From contig CAVQVT010000010.1 in NCBI GenBank assembly GCA_963717255.1, positions 77,845 to 141,844 on the forward strand: a stretch of 64,000 bases of DNA. Direction: 5' to 3'. The stretch is from CAIYQJ01 sp963717255 (GTDB lineage: Bacteria; Chloroflexota; Limnocylindria; Limnocylindrales; CSP1-4). A program made the translations under genes and the position numbers. Shown here piece after piece: positions 49,452-58,047 of the stretch. Each line of letters starts with the position of its first letter. The first letter of the stretch is position 1. The notes beneath the pieces are model-generated. The model made no database searches. It was given only the letters and a program-made list of their open reading frames with translations, and was not told the origin of the DNA.

Positions 49452-50402
49452 GTGGAGCGCCTCGCGACCGGTCCCGCGCCCGACCGGTCCGATGCCCCGG
49501 CGCCGGTGGAGGAGTCCGGCGCGGCCGCACCGTCGGCCACGCGCTCTCCTCTTCGCGTCCGATGGCTCGGACGGGTCGCGTATCGCGATGCCTGGGACCT
49601 CCAGCATCGCCTCGTGCGAGCGCGCGCCGCGGGCCTGGTCCCCGACCAGCTGATCCTCCTGGAGCACGACCCGGTGCTCACCCTCGGCAGACAGGCCGAC
49701 GAGTCGCACGTCCGGGCCACCCCGAAGGAGCTCCGTCGGCGGGGGATCGAGGTGATCCGCGTCGAGCGAGGCGGCGAGGTGACCTACCACGGCCCGGGTC
49801 AGCTGGTCGCGTACCCCATCGTCCGGCTCGTCGACCGCAGCCTCCTCCTCAAGCCGTACGTCCGGGCGCTCGAGGCCGCCATGATCCATGCCTGCGCGAT
49901 CGAGGGCGTGGAGGCGGACCGGCGCGAGGGCCACCCGGGCTGCTGGTGCGCGGTCGGGACGCCGGAGCCGCGGAAGATCGGCGCGCTCGGGGTGCGCGTG
50001 GAGCGGGGCGTCACGTACCACGGTGTCGCGCTCAACGTGGACGTCGACCTGCGCGACTTCGAGCTCATCGACCCGTGCGGGATGCCGAGCGTCATCTCGA
50101 CCTCGATCGCGGAGGAGCTGGGCCGGACCGCCGAGCCGCCCACGACCGCGGTCGTGGGCAGGGCGGGGGAGTGGTTCGCGCGCGGCCTGGCCGACGCGCT
50201 GGACACGATGCTCGACGGCGACCTGCCGCCGGCCGCCGACACCGGGTCGGAGCGCGTGGCGCTGGAGGCCGCGCTGGACGCCGCGGAGGCGGCGCTGGCC
50301 GAGGCGGAGATGGAACGGGCGGCCGTCGGCGACGGGGCGATCGCGGCCGCCGAGCCCTCCGCGGCCGCCGAGTCGCCGGCTCCCGCCGGAGCAGCGCGAT
50401 GA
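49452..50402 (+). CDS. lipB: Octanoyl-[acyl-carrier-protein]:protein N-octanoyltransferase LipB
   Basis: 316 residues, longer than the usual 210-250 because of an N-terminal extension of about 30 and an Ala/Glu-rich tail of about 60. R-G-G-E-V-T-Y-H-G-P-G-Q-L-V-A-Y-P, R-K-I-G-A-L-G-V (catalytic Lys) and I-D-P-C-G-M (catalytic Cys) are present. It transfers octanoate to lipoyl domains for later sulfur insertion by LipA, which is not in the window. TATCGT (49440-49445) is 6 nt before GTG 49452, so it is leaderless. It opens an overlapping six-ORF chain. Confidence 0.93.
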   Translation: MERLATGPAPDRSDAPAPVEESGAAAPSATRSPLRVRWLGRVAYRDAWDLQHRLVRARAAGLVPDQLILLEHDPVLTLGRQADESHVRATPKELRRRGIEVIRVERGGEVTYHGPGQLVAYPIVRLVDRSLLLKPYVRALEAAMIHACAIEGVEADRREGHPGCWCAVGTPEPRKIGALGVRVERGVTYHGVALNVDVDLRDFELIDPCGMPSVISTSIAEELGRTAEPPTTAVVGRAGEWFARGLADALDTMLDGDLPPAADTGSERVALEAALDAAEAALAEAEMERAAVGDGAIAAAEPSAAAESPAPAGAAR

Positions 50403-51394
50403 GCGCGGGCCTCTTCGAGCTGCGCAAGGACGAGGTCACCGGCTGGTGGGTGGCCACCGTGGTGGACCGCGCCTTCGATCGCCGGCGGTTCGCCCTCGCG
50501 GCGGAGCCAGTGGACGACGGCGGCGACTGCCAGAACTGCCGATCCCCCGCCGGCGACGGGGTCCGCGTGCGGACGCTGAAGGACTACGCGTTCGACGTCG
50601 TGGGCACCGAGGACGAGTCGCGCGACCGCGACCGGGACCTCGTGCAGGTGGCGCTGGCCAAGGCGAAGGCCGCCGGCAGCTGGCGGACGATCGTCGCCCC
50701 GCCGGGGGAGCATCGAGCCCTCCACGCAGCCGGCCACGCCGTCATCTCCGAGATGCTTCGCCTCTCGCGCGACGCCATGGCCGAGGCGACCGTCGCCGGG
50801 CAGACGCAGTACATGCAGGTGCTCCAGAACTGGGGCGCGCAGGCCGGGGCGCGGACCAACCACCTCTGCCTCGACCTGTACGACCTCCCCCAGGTCCCGC
50901 ACCGGGTGGGGGAGGAGATCGGCGGCGCCGCCCGCTTCCTCATCCGCGAGCGCGAGTGCCCATACTGCCGCGCCGTCCGGCTGGAGCCGGAGCGCCGCGA
51001 CCGGGTCGTCCACGAGGACGCGTTCGCCGTCGCATACGCGCCGTTCGCGTCGCGCTCGCCGTTCGAGGTCTGGATCGTCCCGCGCCGCCACGAGGCGGAC
51101 TTCGGACGCGCGTCGGACGCCGACGTCGAGGCGCTGGCCGGGGTCCTGCGCTCCGTGCTGCGACGGCTCGCCGCGCTCGACGACCCGCCGTACAACCTCG
51201 TCCTCCACACCGCACCGCTCAACGAGCGGGTGGACCAGACCTATCACTGGCACTGGGAAGTCCACCCGCGTCTGCGGGAGATCGCCGGGCTCGAGCTCGG
51301 GACCGGCCTGCCGGTGAACCCGGTGGCGCCCGAGGAGGCGGTGGAGGAGCTGCTGCGGGCCTCGACGGCGAGGACCGGGGAGGCCGACCGATGA
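50399..51394 (+). CDS. GalT-like HIT-superfamily nucleotidyltransferase homologue
   Basis: 331 residues. L-K-D-Y-A-F-D-V-V-G-T-E, the pattern V-L-Q-N-W-G-A-Q-A-G-A-R-T-N-H and the C-terminal Y-H-W-H-W-E-V-H-P-R follow galactose-1-phosphate uridylyltransferase. However, the first-half catalytic H-P-H-S/G-Q segment is replaced by N-H-L-C-L-D, so normal uridylyl transfer is doubtful. Cys pairs in D-C-Q-N-C and C-P-Y-C may bind zinc. ATG 50399 overlaps lipB by ATGA, so the two are translated together. Confidence 0.82.
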   Translation: MSAGLFELRKDEVTGWWVATVVDRAFDRRRFALAAEPVDDGGDCQNCRSPAGDGVRVRTLKDYAFDVVGTEDESRDRDRDLVQVALAKAKAAGSWRTIVAPPGEHRALHAAGHAVISEMLRLSRDAMAEATVAGQTQYMQVLQNWGAQAGARTNHLCLDLYDLPQVPHRVGEEIGGAARFLIRERECPYCRAVRLEPERRDRVVHEDAFAVAYAPFASRSPFEVWIVPRRHEADFGRASDADVEALAGVLRSVLRRLAALDDPPYNLVLHTAPLNERVDQTYHWHWEVHPRLREIAGLELGTGLPVNPVAPEEAVEELLRASTARTGEADR

Positions 51395-51489
51395 CGGCAC
51401 AGGCTCGGTCGCGCGCGAGCGCGCGCGCCAGCGCCCGTCACAACTGGACCCGCTCCTGCGTCATGCCATCGGAGCGACCCCGCCGATGA
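51391..51489 (+). CDS. Possible 32-residue linking ORF between the GalT-like and sigma-factor genes
   Basis: ATG 51391 overlaps the GalT-like stop (ATGA) and the frame ends in TGA 51487-51489, overlapping the sigma-factor ATG (ATGA). The product is Arg/Ala/Ser-rich and basic. There is no separate ribosome site. It could simply relay ribosomes from one gene to the next. Confidence 0.35.
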   Translation: MTAQARSRASARASARHNWTRSCVMPSERPRR

Positions 51490-52127
51490 ACGATCGACGG
51501 CGGCCGGCCGTTCCTCCCGCCCGAGGCAGCCAGGACGCGCGTGCCCGGGTCGAGGAGCTCTTCGCGCAGCACTCGACGGAGATCAATACGTACCTCTCGC
51601 GGATGGTCCGGGACCCCGAGCTCGCCGCCGACCTGACGCAGGACACGTTCGTCCGCGCGTACCGGAGCCTCGACACCCTCGAGGACCCGGCGAAGGCGCG
51701 GCCGTGGCTCTTCCGGATCGCGTACAACCTCGCGCTCGACGAGATCCGCCGCCGCCGCATCATCCGCTTCCTCCCGTGGTCCGGCGAGTCGCGCGGCGCC
51801 GCGCCATCGGCAGAGCGCGTCGCGATGGACGCGCGCTTCTCGGGCTCCCTCGAACGGGCGCTTGCCCGCATCCCCGAGCGCCAGCGCGCGGCGCTGCTCC
51901 TCTCCGAGCTCAACGACCTGACGGGCCAGGAGCTCGCGGCCGCACTGGGCGTGAGCCACGTGGCGGCTCGCGCGCTGCTCACGCGGGCGCGCGAGAGCCT
52001 GCGCGTGGCCCTCGCGGAGGAGGAGGCCGAGGCCGCCAGGTCCCCGGAGCCCGCCGAGCTCGGCGCCGAGCCGCGTGTGGTCCGGATCCCCGGGACCGCC
52101 GACGAGACCCGGAGGCCGGACGCATGA
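51486..52127 (+). CDS. ECF-type RNA polymerase sigma factor
   Basis: 213 residues. Region 2: M-V-R-D-P-E-L-A-A-D-L-T-Q-D-T-F-V-R-A-Y-R and A-R-P-W-L-F-R-I-A-Y-N. Region 4: R-I-P-E-R-Q-R-A-A-L-L-L-S-E-L, G-Q-E-L-A-A-A-L-G-V-S-H-V-A-A-R-A-L-L-T-R-A-R-E. The tail after region 4 is about 35 residues, rich in Glu and Pro. It is followed by a zinc-finger anti-sigma-like gene and is translated in a chain with lipB and the GalT-like gene. Confidence 0.93.
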   Translation: MNDRRRPAVPPARGSQDARARVEELFAQHSTEINTYLSRMVRDPELAADLTQDTFVRAYRSLDTLEDPAKARPWLFRIAYNLALDEIRRRRIIRFLPWSGESRGAAPSAERVAMDARFSGSLERALARIPERQRAALLLSELNDLTGQELAAALGVSHVAARALLTRARESLRVALAEEEAEAARSPEPAELGAEPRVVRIPGTADETRRPDA

Positions 52128-52155
52128 GCGGCCGCAGCGGAGGTGCCATCGAGCG

Positions 52156-54702
52156 ATGAGCGGCCTCCGACGCTTCACCATGCACCCCGACCGGCTGCGC
52201 GCCGAGCACGAGCGCGCGCGGACGCTCGCGGCCACGAGCCTCGTCGAGGCCCTGTCGCCGGCCGATTCTGCCGTCCTCGCATCCCATCTCGACACGTGCC
52301 GCGAGTGCCGCCAGGTCGCCCTCGACTACGCGCTGCAGGGCGAGCGGATCCACAACCTCGCGGAGATCGGCCTCCCGCGTGACGCGTGGCCGGCATTCGC
52401 GGCGAGGCTGGACATGGAAGAGGCGCGCGTCGCCGAGCAGCGCGCCCGTCGCGCCGGCAACCGGCGCGTCGCGTCGCAGGCGCATCCGCTCGGCGGCCGC
52501 CCGTCCCGCGCGCCCGGGGCGTTCATCCCGATGGCAGCCGGGGCCGGGCACCGGGGCTCCCCCATCGTCGCGTCGGTGGGGGTCGGGTCGCTCCTCGCCC
52601 TCGTCGCGACGATCGCGTTGGTCGTGTCCGGCCTTCCGCAGATGATCGTCGGGCCCTCTGCCACCCCGTTCGCGGTCGACCCGTCGTCGGTCGCCTGGGT
52701 CACCCGCCAGGCGGACGGCCGATTCCTGCTGCAGACCGCAGCGCTCGACAGCGCCTGCCCCTCCGGCGGCGCCGCCTGCTCCGACTTCGGGCAGATGCCG
52801 AACACGATCGTCGCGCTCGACATGGAGCCGGCGTCCGTCTTCCTCGCGCGGGACGGCCGCGACGCCATCGTGGTGGACACGGGCGCGGCCGGCGCCGGGA
52901 CCTCCGGCGGCTCGGTGTACGCGATCCAGCTCCCCACGCCGTACCCGGGGTCCGGCGGGTCGGGCGCGTCCGGTGCCGCGGGTGTCGCGGGTGCCACCGG
53001 AGGCTCGCGCGGCTGGGGATCCTCCGGCTCCACCGACGTTCCCGGCGGGATCGCGGCCGGCGCCGCGGTCGCCACGGCCATCGCCACCGCGGCCGCCGTG
53101 AGCCCCGCGCCCACCTCCTCGCCACGGGCCGCCCTGGTCCCGCCCGCGACCCCGCCGTACCCGACGACCAAGCCGGCGGCGGCGGGCGCGACGACCGGCC
53201 CCGTGGCGTCCTTCGTCACCGCCGGCGGCCCCGGCGCATCGCTCCCGGCCGCCGTCCCGCTTCCCACCGCGGCCGCCACCCGCGCGATCGCCGAGGGCGT
53301 GGTCCTCGTCGGCGGGCGTGCCGGCTACTCGCCCGACGGTCGCTGGTTCGCCTTCTCGGCTCGTCCGGCCGACGCGTCGGCCGGGCCCGATGTCTACCTC
53401 TGGCGCGTCGGCGACGAACGCTCCCGGGCGGTCACGGCGGACCACGCCGCCGTCTTCGCGGGCTGGGCAGGGAGCCGCCTGCTCGTGAGCTCGCCGGACG
53501 GCGGGGTGGCGAAGGTCGCCGACGCGACCCCGGACCCGGCCGCGGACGACGTCGCGAAGGGGGATGCGCAGCCCGCCGCGACGAAGGCGCCGAAGGGCGC
53601 GAGCGGGACCGCCGCCGCGACGGACGCGGCCCCCGTGCCCACGCCGAAGCCGAAGAAGGGCGCGACGCCGTCGCCCGACGCCGACGCCTCTACGGGCAGT
53701 GCCCGGTCGACGGAGGGCGCGCCCTCGGGTGGTGCCTCGTCGGCCGCTGCTTCCGGCGAGGGATCCCCGGCCGGCGCGCCCGGCGGCCTCGTGACCACTC
53801 CCGCTTCCTACCTCCTCGACCCCGCCTCGGGCACGATCACACCCATCGATCTGCCCGGCCTCTGGCTGCCGAGTGTCGACCCGACGGGCACGCGCGTCGT
53901 CGCCTGGCTCGGGACGGTCCGGGCGGACGCGACGACCCGTGCGTGGCGGCCCGCCGCTGGAGCGCTCGTCGTCGGATCATGGCCCACCGTCCTGGCCGGC
54001 GTCGCGGCATCGCCCGTGCCGGCCGGTGGGACGCCCGAGGCGACGAAGCAGGAGGCCCCGGACGCCGCGGCGGACTCGGAGGCGACGAGCACGTCGACGG
54101 GCGCCGCCGATGCCGGTCCCGCGGACGACCCGACGCCCTCGGCCGACGCCGACGCCGACGCGGACGGCACACCCGGCGCGGCCGCGGACGCGGCCACTCC
54201 CTCGCCTGCCGACGACGCGACGGCCGCGCCCGAGATCGATCCGACGGCGTCGCCCGACGCGACCGCAGCCGACGACGCGGCCGACGGCGCGCCGGGCGCC
54301 GCCCCCAGGGCGACGGCCGCCGCCACGACGGCCGCGGGGGCGCCCACGGCCCTGGTCGTCGCCGGGCTCACGGGCCTGCCCCCTTCCTCCTGGCTGGTCC
54401 GCTGGGACCCGACCGGGACGCACCTCGCCATCTGGATCGCCGACGCCGAGACGCCCGAGGCCGGCAAGCTGAGCCTTCTCGCGGTGGATCCGTCCGATGC
54501 CAGGGCACCGGCACTGCTCCTCTCGTCCGCCCCCGCCATGCCGGGCTTCGCGATGGGCAGGAGCCGGATCGCCTGGGCGACCCCGGCCGACGGCACCCCG
54601 GCCGGCGGGCGCGTCCGGGTCCTCGTCTGGTCGGGCCGGGGTGTCGGCGAGGCCGGCACCGCGCCGATCCGCGGGCTGGAGACGCTCGTCGAAGCCGACT
54701 GA
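52156..54702 (+). CDS. Large anti-sigma-factor-like membrane protein with low-complexity linkers
   Basis: 848 residues. The zinc anti-sigma motif H-L-D-T-C-R-E-C is near 44-51. One membrane helix follows at about 138-162 (L-L-A-L-V-A-T-I-A-L-V-V-S-G). Outside are beta-propeller-like pieces (Y-S-P-D-G-R-W-F-A-F-S and W-D-P-T-G-T-H-L-A-I-W), split by long Ala/Pro/Thr/Asp-rich tracts (about 260-370, 455-540, 620-730). So the external part may sense surface conditions and release the sigma factor. ATG 52156 overlaps the stop of an 11-codon ORF (52124-52159) that itself overlaps the sigma stop, both as ATGA. Confidence 0.85.
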   Translation: MSGLRRFTMHPDRLRAEHERARTLAATSLVEALSPADSAVLASHLDTCRECRQVALDYALQGERIHNLAEIGLPRDAWPAFAARLDMEEARVAEQRARRAGNRRVASQAHPLGGRPSRAPGAFIPMAAGAGHRGSPIVASVGVGSLLALVATIALVVSGLPQMIVGPSATPFAVDPSSVAWVTRQADGRFLLQTAALDSACPSGGAACSDFGQMPNTIVALDMEPASVFLARDGRDAIVVDTGAAGAGTSGGSVYAIQLPTPYPGSGGSGASGAAGVAGATGGSRGWGSSGSTDVPGGIAAGAAVATAIATAAAVSPAPTSSPRAALVPPATPPYPTTKPAAAGATTGPVASFVTAGGPGASLPAAVPLPTAAATRAIAEGVVLVGGRAGYSPDGRWFAFSARPADASAGPDVYLWRVGDERSRAVTADHAAVFAGWAGSRLLVSSPDGGVAKVADATPDPAADDVAKGDAQPAATKAPKGASGTAAATDAAPVPTPKPKKGATPSPDADASTGSARSTEGAPSGGASSAAASGEGSPAGAPGGLVTTPASYLLDPASGTITPIDLPGLWLPSVDPTGTRVVAWLGTVRADATTRAWRPAAGALVVGSWPTVLAGVAASPVPAGGTPEATKQEAPDAAADSEATSTSTGAADAGPADDPTPSADADADADGTPGAAADAATPSPADDATAAPEIDPTASPDATAADDAADGAPGAAPRATAAATTAAGAPTALVVAGLTGLPPSSWLVRWDPTGTHLAIWIADAETPEAGKLSLLAVDPSDARAPALLLSSAPAMPGFAMGRSRIAWATPADGTPAGGRVRVLVWSGRGVGEAGTAPIRGLETLVEAD

Positions 54703-54761
54703 CCGGAGCTCCCGCGGTCCGAGCGGCCACGGCCGGTCTCCCGGCGAGCCGAAGCTGCGCC

Positions 54762-54778
54762 CGGAGCCTGCGGCTCCG
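54762..54778 (+). terminator. Hairpin after the sigma/anti-sigma operon
   Basis: CGGAGCC (54762-54768), TGC, GGCTCCG (54772-54778) is a perfect 7-bp stem 60 nt past the anti-sigma stop and 75 nt before the pyr promoter. There is no U tract. Confidence 0.5.
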
Positions 54779-54853
54779 AGCGGCGCCCCGTCCGCCCGCC
54801 GCGGCCGCCGTCGACCGAGGCGGCCCGCCCCCGCCGCGGCCTCTCCCGTGGGG

Positions 54854-54910
54854 TATCCTCATCCCGCCTTTAAGGACCGGCCCGGGGAGGCCGGGAAGGA
54901 GGGAGCGCAT
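54854..54910 (+). promoter_or_regulatory. pyr promoter and PyrR-binding leader hairpin
   Basis: TATCCT (54854-54859) is the -10 box. From 54867 the RNA reads CCTT-TAAGGA-CCGGC-CCGGGGAG-GCCGG-GA-AGG: outer and inner stems around a GGGGAGGCC-type loop, which fits the PyrR-binding loop pattern seen upstream of pyr operons. The 3' strand runs straight into GGAGGG, the ribosome site for the leader ORF at 54912. UMP-bound PyrR would then stabilise the hairpin and block translation start. Confidence 0.65.
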
Positions 54911-54911
54911 C

Positions 54912-54938
54912 GTGCCACGCGGGGCGGGCCGCCGATGA
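54912..54938 (+). CDS. Possible 8-residue leader peptide ORF before pyrR
   Basis: GTG 54912 follows AAGGAGGG with 8-nt spacing, while pyrR itself lacks a close ribosome site. The frame V-P-R-G-A-G-R-R ends in TGA 54936-54938, overlapping the pyrR ATG (54935) as ATGA. Translation of pyrR probably depends on ribosomes that start here. Confidence 0.45.
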   Translation: MPRGAGRR

Positions 54939-55507
54939 GCGACGGTCGTCGGATCATGACCGCCGACGAGGTGCGTCGGGCGATCGTCCGGATCTCGCAC
55001 GAGGTCGTCGAGAAGCAGGCCGGAACGGAGGGACTCGCGCTCGTCGGCATCCAGCGCCGGGGCGTCCCCCTCGCCCGCAGGCTCGCGGACGCGATCGCCG
55101 AGAATGAGGGGGTCCGGCTCCCGGCCGGGGCGCTCGACATCACCTTCTACCGCGACGACCTCTCCCTCGTCGCCCAGCAGCCGGTCGTCAAGGGGACCGA
55201 CCTTCCGTTCGACCTGAACGGCCTGACCGTGGTCCTCGTGGATGATGTCCTCTACACCGGACGGACCGTCCGCGCGGCGATGGACGCGCTGATGGACTTC
55301 GGCCGGCCTCGCGCGATCCGCCTCGCGGTCCTCGTCGACCGCGGCCACCGAGAGCTGCCGATCCGCGCCGACCACGTCGGCAAGAACGTCCCCACGTCGC
55401 GCGACGAGGTCGTGAAGGTCCTCGTCCAGGAGATCGACGGGGAGGATGGCGTGGCGATCGAACGGCTGGTCACGCCGACTCACGAGCGGGTGAGCCCCTT
55501 CGGATGA
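54935..55507 (+). CDS. pyrR: PyrR bifunctional pyr regulator/uracil phosphoribosyltransferase
   Basis: 190 residues. The PRPP-binding loop V-V-L-V-D-D-V-L-Y-T-G-R-T-V-R-A-A and L-V-G-I-Q-R-R-G-V-P-L-A, with R-G-H-R-E-L-P-I near the end, match PyrR. It binds pyr leader RNA when UMP is high and has weak uracil phosphoribosyltransferase activity. Its likely target is the hairpin at 54867-54899. The stop overlaps pyrB as ATGA. Confidence 0.95.
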   Translation: MSDGRRIMTADEVRRAIVRISHEVVEKQAGTEGLALVGIQRRGVPLARRLADAIAENEGVRLPAGALDITFYRDDLSLVAQQPVVKGTDLPFDLNGLTVVLVDDVLYTGRTVRAAMDALMDFGRPRAIRLAVLVDRGHRELPIRADHVGKNVPTSRDEVVKVLVQEIDGEDGVAIERLVTPTHERVSPFG

Positions 55508-56538
55508 CCGAGCGGCAGCCTTCGCCGGACGCCATCGTCGTGGGGGCCGAAGCACCCCACTGGCGCCACCACCACCTCCTCGACGTGGACGTCCTCAGCG
55601 CGGACGAGATCGACCTCGTCATGCGCACCGCCGACTCGATGAAGGGGATCCTCGCCCGGCCCATCGCCAAGGTCCCCGCGCTGCGCGGCCGCAACGTCAC
55701 GATCATCTTCTGGGAGGCCTCCACGCGGACGCGCGTGAGCTTCGAGGTCGCCGCCAAGAGCCTCTCCGCGGACGTCGTGAACATCGCGGCCTCCACCAGC
55801 TCGGTGACGAAGGGCGAGAGCCTCGTCGACACGATCCGGACGGTCCAGGCGCTCGGCGCGCAGATGCTCGTCATGCGCCATGGGACCTCCGGGGCGCCGT
55901 ACCTCGCCGCGCAGCACTTCGACGGGCACGTCCTCAACGGCGGCGACGGGTTGCACGCCCATCCCACGCAGGCCCTGCTCGACCTCTACACGATGCGCGA
56001 GCGTCTCCCAGGTGGATCGGTCGCCGGGCGGAAGGTCGTCATCCTTGGCGACATCCTCCACAGCCGGGTCGCGCGCTCGAACATCTGGAGCCTGACGGCG
56101 GCCGGCGCCGACCTCTGGCTCTGCGGGCCGGCCACCCTCCTGCGCGGCCTCGACCGGTGGGCAGGGCGCGCGGGTGCCTTCCCCGGCCACGGGCGGTTCA
56201 CGGTGACGAGCGACATCGACGCCGCCCTGAAGGACGCGGACGTCGTCATGGCGCTCCGCATCCAGAAGGAGCGCATGGACTCGGGGCTGCTCCCGTCGCT
56301 GCGGGAGTACACCTCGCGGTTCGGGCTGTCGCTCGACCGGCTCGCCGGCGCGAAGCCGGACGCCCTCGTCATGCACCCGGGACCGATGAACGAGGGGGTC
56401 GAGATCGACCCGGCCGTCGTGGCGCTCGACCGGGCGGTCATCGAGGACCAGGTGACGAACGGAGTGGCCGTCCGGATGGCGCTGCTGTACCTCCTCGCCG
56501 GCGTGAGCGCCGCGGCAGGGGCCGGCGATGCCGCGTGA
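55504..56538 (+). CDS. pyrB: Aspartate carbamoyltransferase catalytic subunit
   Basis: 344 residues. E-A-S-T-R-T-R-V-S-F-E is the carbamoyl-phosphate loop and D-G-L-H-A-H-P-T-Q-A-L-L-D-L-Y-T the aspartate-side signature; H-P-G-P-M-N-E-G-V-E-I closes the active site. It makes carbamoyl-aspartate in UMP synthesis. The length is slightly above the usual 305-315 because of an N-terminal extension. No pyrI is present, so it is probably regulated through PyrR. Confidence 0.96.
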   Translation: MTERQPSPDAIVVGAEAPHWRHHHLLDVDVLSADEIDLVMRTADSMKGILARPIAKVPALRGRNVTIIFWEASTRTRVSFEVAAKSLSADVVNIAASTSSVTKGESLVDTIRTVQALGAQMLVMRHGTSGAPYLAAQHFDGHVLNGGDGLHAHPTQALLDLYTMRERLPGGSVAGRKVVILGDILHSRVARSNIWSLTAAGADLWLCGPATLLRGLDRWAGRAGAFPGHGRFTVTSDIDAALKDADVVMALRIQKERMDSGLLPSLREYTSRFGLSLDRLAGAKPDALVMHPGPMNEGVEIDPAVVALDRAVIEDQVTNGVAVRMALLYLLAGVSAAAGAGDAA

Positions 56539-57988
56539 CCCGAAGGCGACCGTGAAGGGCGGCGGTGCCCGCGACCTCCGCGTGGGCGCGCGGCTCGCGG
56601 ACCTCGAGGTCTCGCGGGCGTGGCTGGTGGACCCGTTCGCGGGGCGCGAGGGGCCGGGCGAGATCGTCGTCCGCGACGGCGAGATCGCGGGCGTCACGTG
56701 GCTCTCCGGCGCCGCGGCGAAGGGCGTGGACCCCTCGGGTGTCGTCGTCGCGCCGGGATTCACGGACCTTCACGCGCACCTCAGGGAGCCGGGCTTCGAG
56801 GACGCCGAGACGGTCGCCACCGGCCTCGCGGCCGCCGCGCACGGCGGCTTCACCCGCGTCTGCGCGATGCCCAACACGTCGCCTCCGATCGACGGCCCCG
56901 CGATGGTGGGGCTCGTCCGCGCGGCGGCCGCGGCGTCGGGGTCGCCGGTCGCGCTCGAGGTCATCGGGGCGGTGTCGGCCGGGCGCTCCGGCGAACGCCT
57001 CGCGGCGCTCGGGGAGATGGCCGACGCCGGGGTCGTGGGCTTCAGCGACGACGGCGCGCCCGTCCGAGGGGCGGTCCTGCTCACGCACGCTCTCCGGTAT
57101 GCCGGGATGCTCGGCCGTCCGATCGTGGAGCACGCCGAGGAGTCGTCGCTCACCTCCGGCGCGGAGGCGAACGACGGGCTCGTCGGATCCATCCTGGGGC
57201 TCCGCGGATGGCCGGCCGCGGCCGAGGAGGCGGTCGTCGCGCGCGACCTCGCGATCCTCGCCGACGTGGTCCGGGACGTGCCGGGCGCGCGTCTCCACGT
57301 GACGCACCTCTCGACCGCCGGCGCGATCGACCTCGTCCGACGCGCGAAGGCCGCCGGCCAGCCGGTCACCTGCGACGTGACGCCGCACCATCTCTCGCTC
57401 ACCGACGAGTGGATCGCGGGCGCGCGCCGGTGGGCGTGGGAGGCCATCGACGCGGACGGGACGGCGCGCGACCCCTGGACGGACGCCGCGATCGTGGCCG
57501 ACCCCTACGACCCGGATCTCCGCGTGAACCCCCCGCTCCGCGACCCGCTCGACGCGGCCGCCGCCCGTGCCGCCCTGCGCGACGGGACGGCCGACGCGGT
57601 CGCGACCGACCACGCCCCGCATACCGTCGTGGACAAGGAGGTCGAGTTCGGGCTCGCCGCGAACGGCATCTCGGGGATCGAGACGGCGCTCGGCGTGCTG
57701 CTCGCGGCCGTGGACGCCGGCGAGCTGACGCTCGCCGGCGCGCTCGCTGCGCTGACATCCGGGCCCGCGACCGTGCTGGGTGCCTGGACCGGCCGTCCCG
57801 TCGCCGGGGGGCTCGTCGCAGGCGCCCCGGCGGATCTCGTCCTGTTCGACCGGTCCGAGTCATGGGCCGTCTCGGCCGCCTCGCTGCGGTCGAAGGGGAA
57901 GAACACCCCGCTCGTCGGCCGCGCGCTCCCCGGCCGCGTCCTCCTCACGGTCGCAGGCGGCCGCATCGCCTTCACCGACCTGGACTGA
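56528..57988 (+). CDS. pyrC: Dihydroorotase
   Basis: 486 residues. D-L-H-A-H-L-R-E-P-G (metal ligands), M-P-N-T-S-P, H-V-T-H-L-S-T-A-G-A, T-P-H-H-L and A-T-D-H-A-P-H identify an amidohydrolase of the class I dihydroorotase type. It overlaps pyrB by 11 nt. No residual carAB, pyrD, pyrE or pyrF follows, so the operon here is pyrR-pyrB-pyrC. The first 25 residues are an extension ahead of the barrel. Confidence 0.95.
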   Translation: MPRDPKATVKGGGARDLRVGARLADLEVSRAWLVDPFAGREGPGEIVVRDGEIAGVTWLSGAAAKGVDPSGVVVAPGFTDLHAHLREPGFEDAETVATGLAAAAHGGFTRVCAMPNTSPPIDGPAMVGLVRAAAAASGSPVALEVIGAVSAGRSGERLAALGEMADAGVVGFSDDGAPVRGAVLLTHALRYAGMLGRPIVEHAEESSLTSGAEANDGLVGSILGLRGWPAAAEEAVVARDLAILADVVRDVPGARLHVTHLSTAGAIDLVRRAKAAGQPVTCDVTPHHLSLTDEWIAGARRWAWEAIDADGTARDPWTDAAIVADPYDPDLRVNPPLRDPLDAAAARAALRDGTADAVATDHAPHTVVDKEVEFGLAANGISGIETALGVLLAAVDAGELTLAGALAALTSGPATVLGAWTGRPVAGGLVAGAPADLVLFDRSESWAVSAASLRSKGKNTPLVGRALPGRVLLTVAGGRIAFTDLD

Positions 57989-58047
57989 GGCGGCGAAGGC
58001 CGCGTGAGGCGGGCGCGGGCACTCCCTCACCGCGCTAGAGTCGCCGC

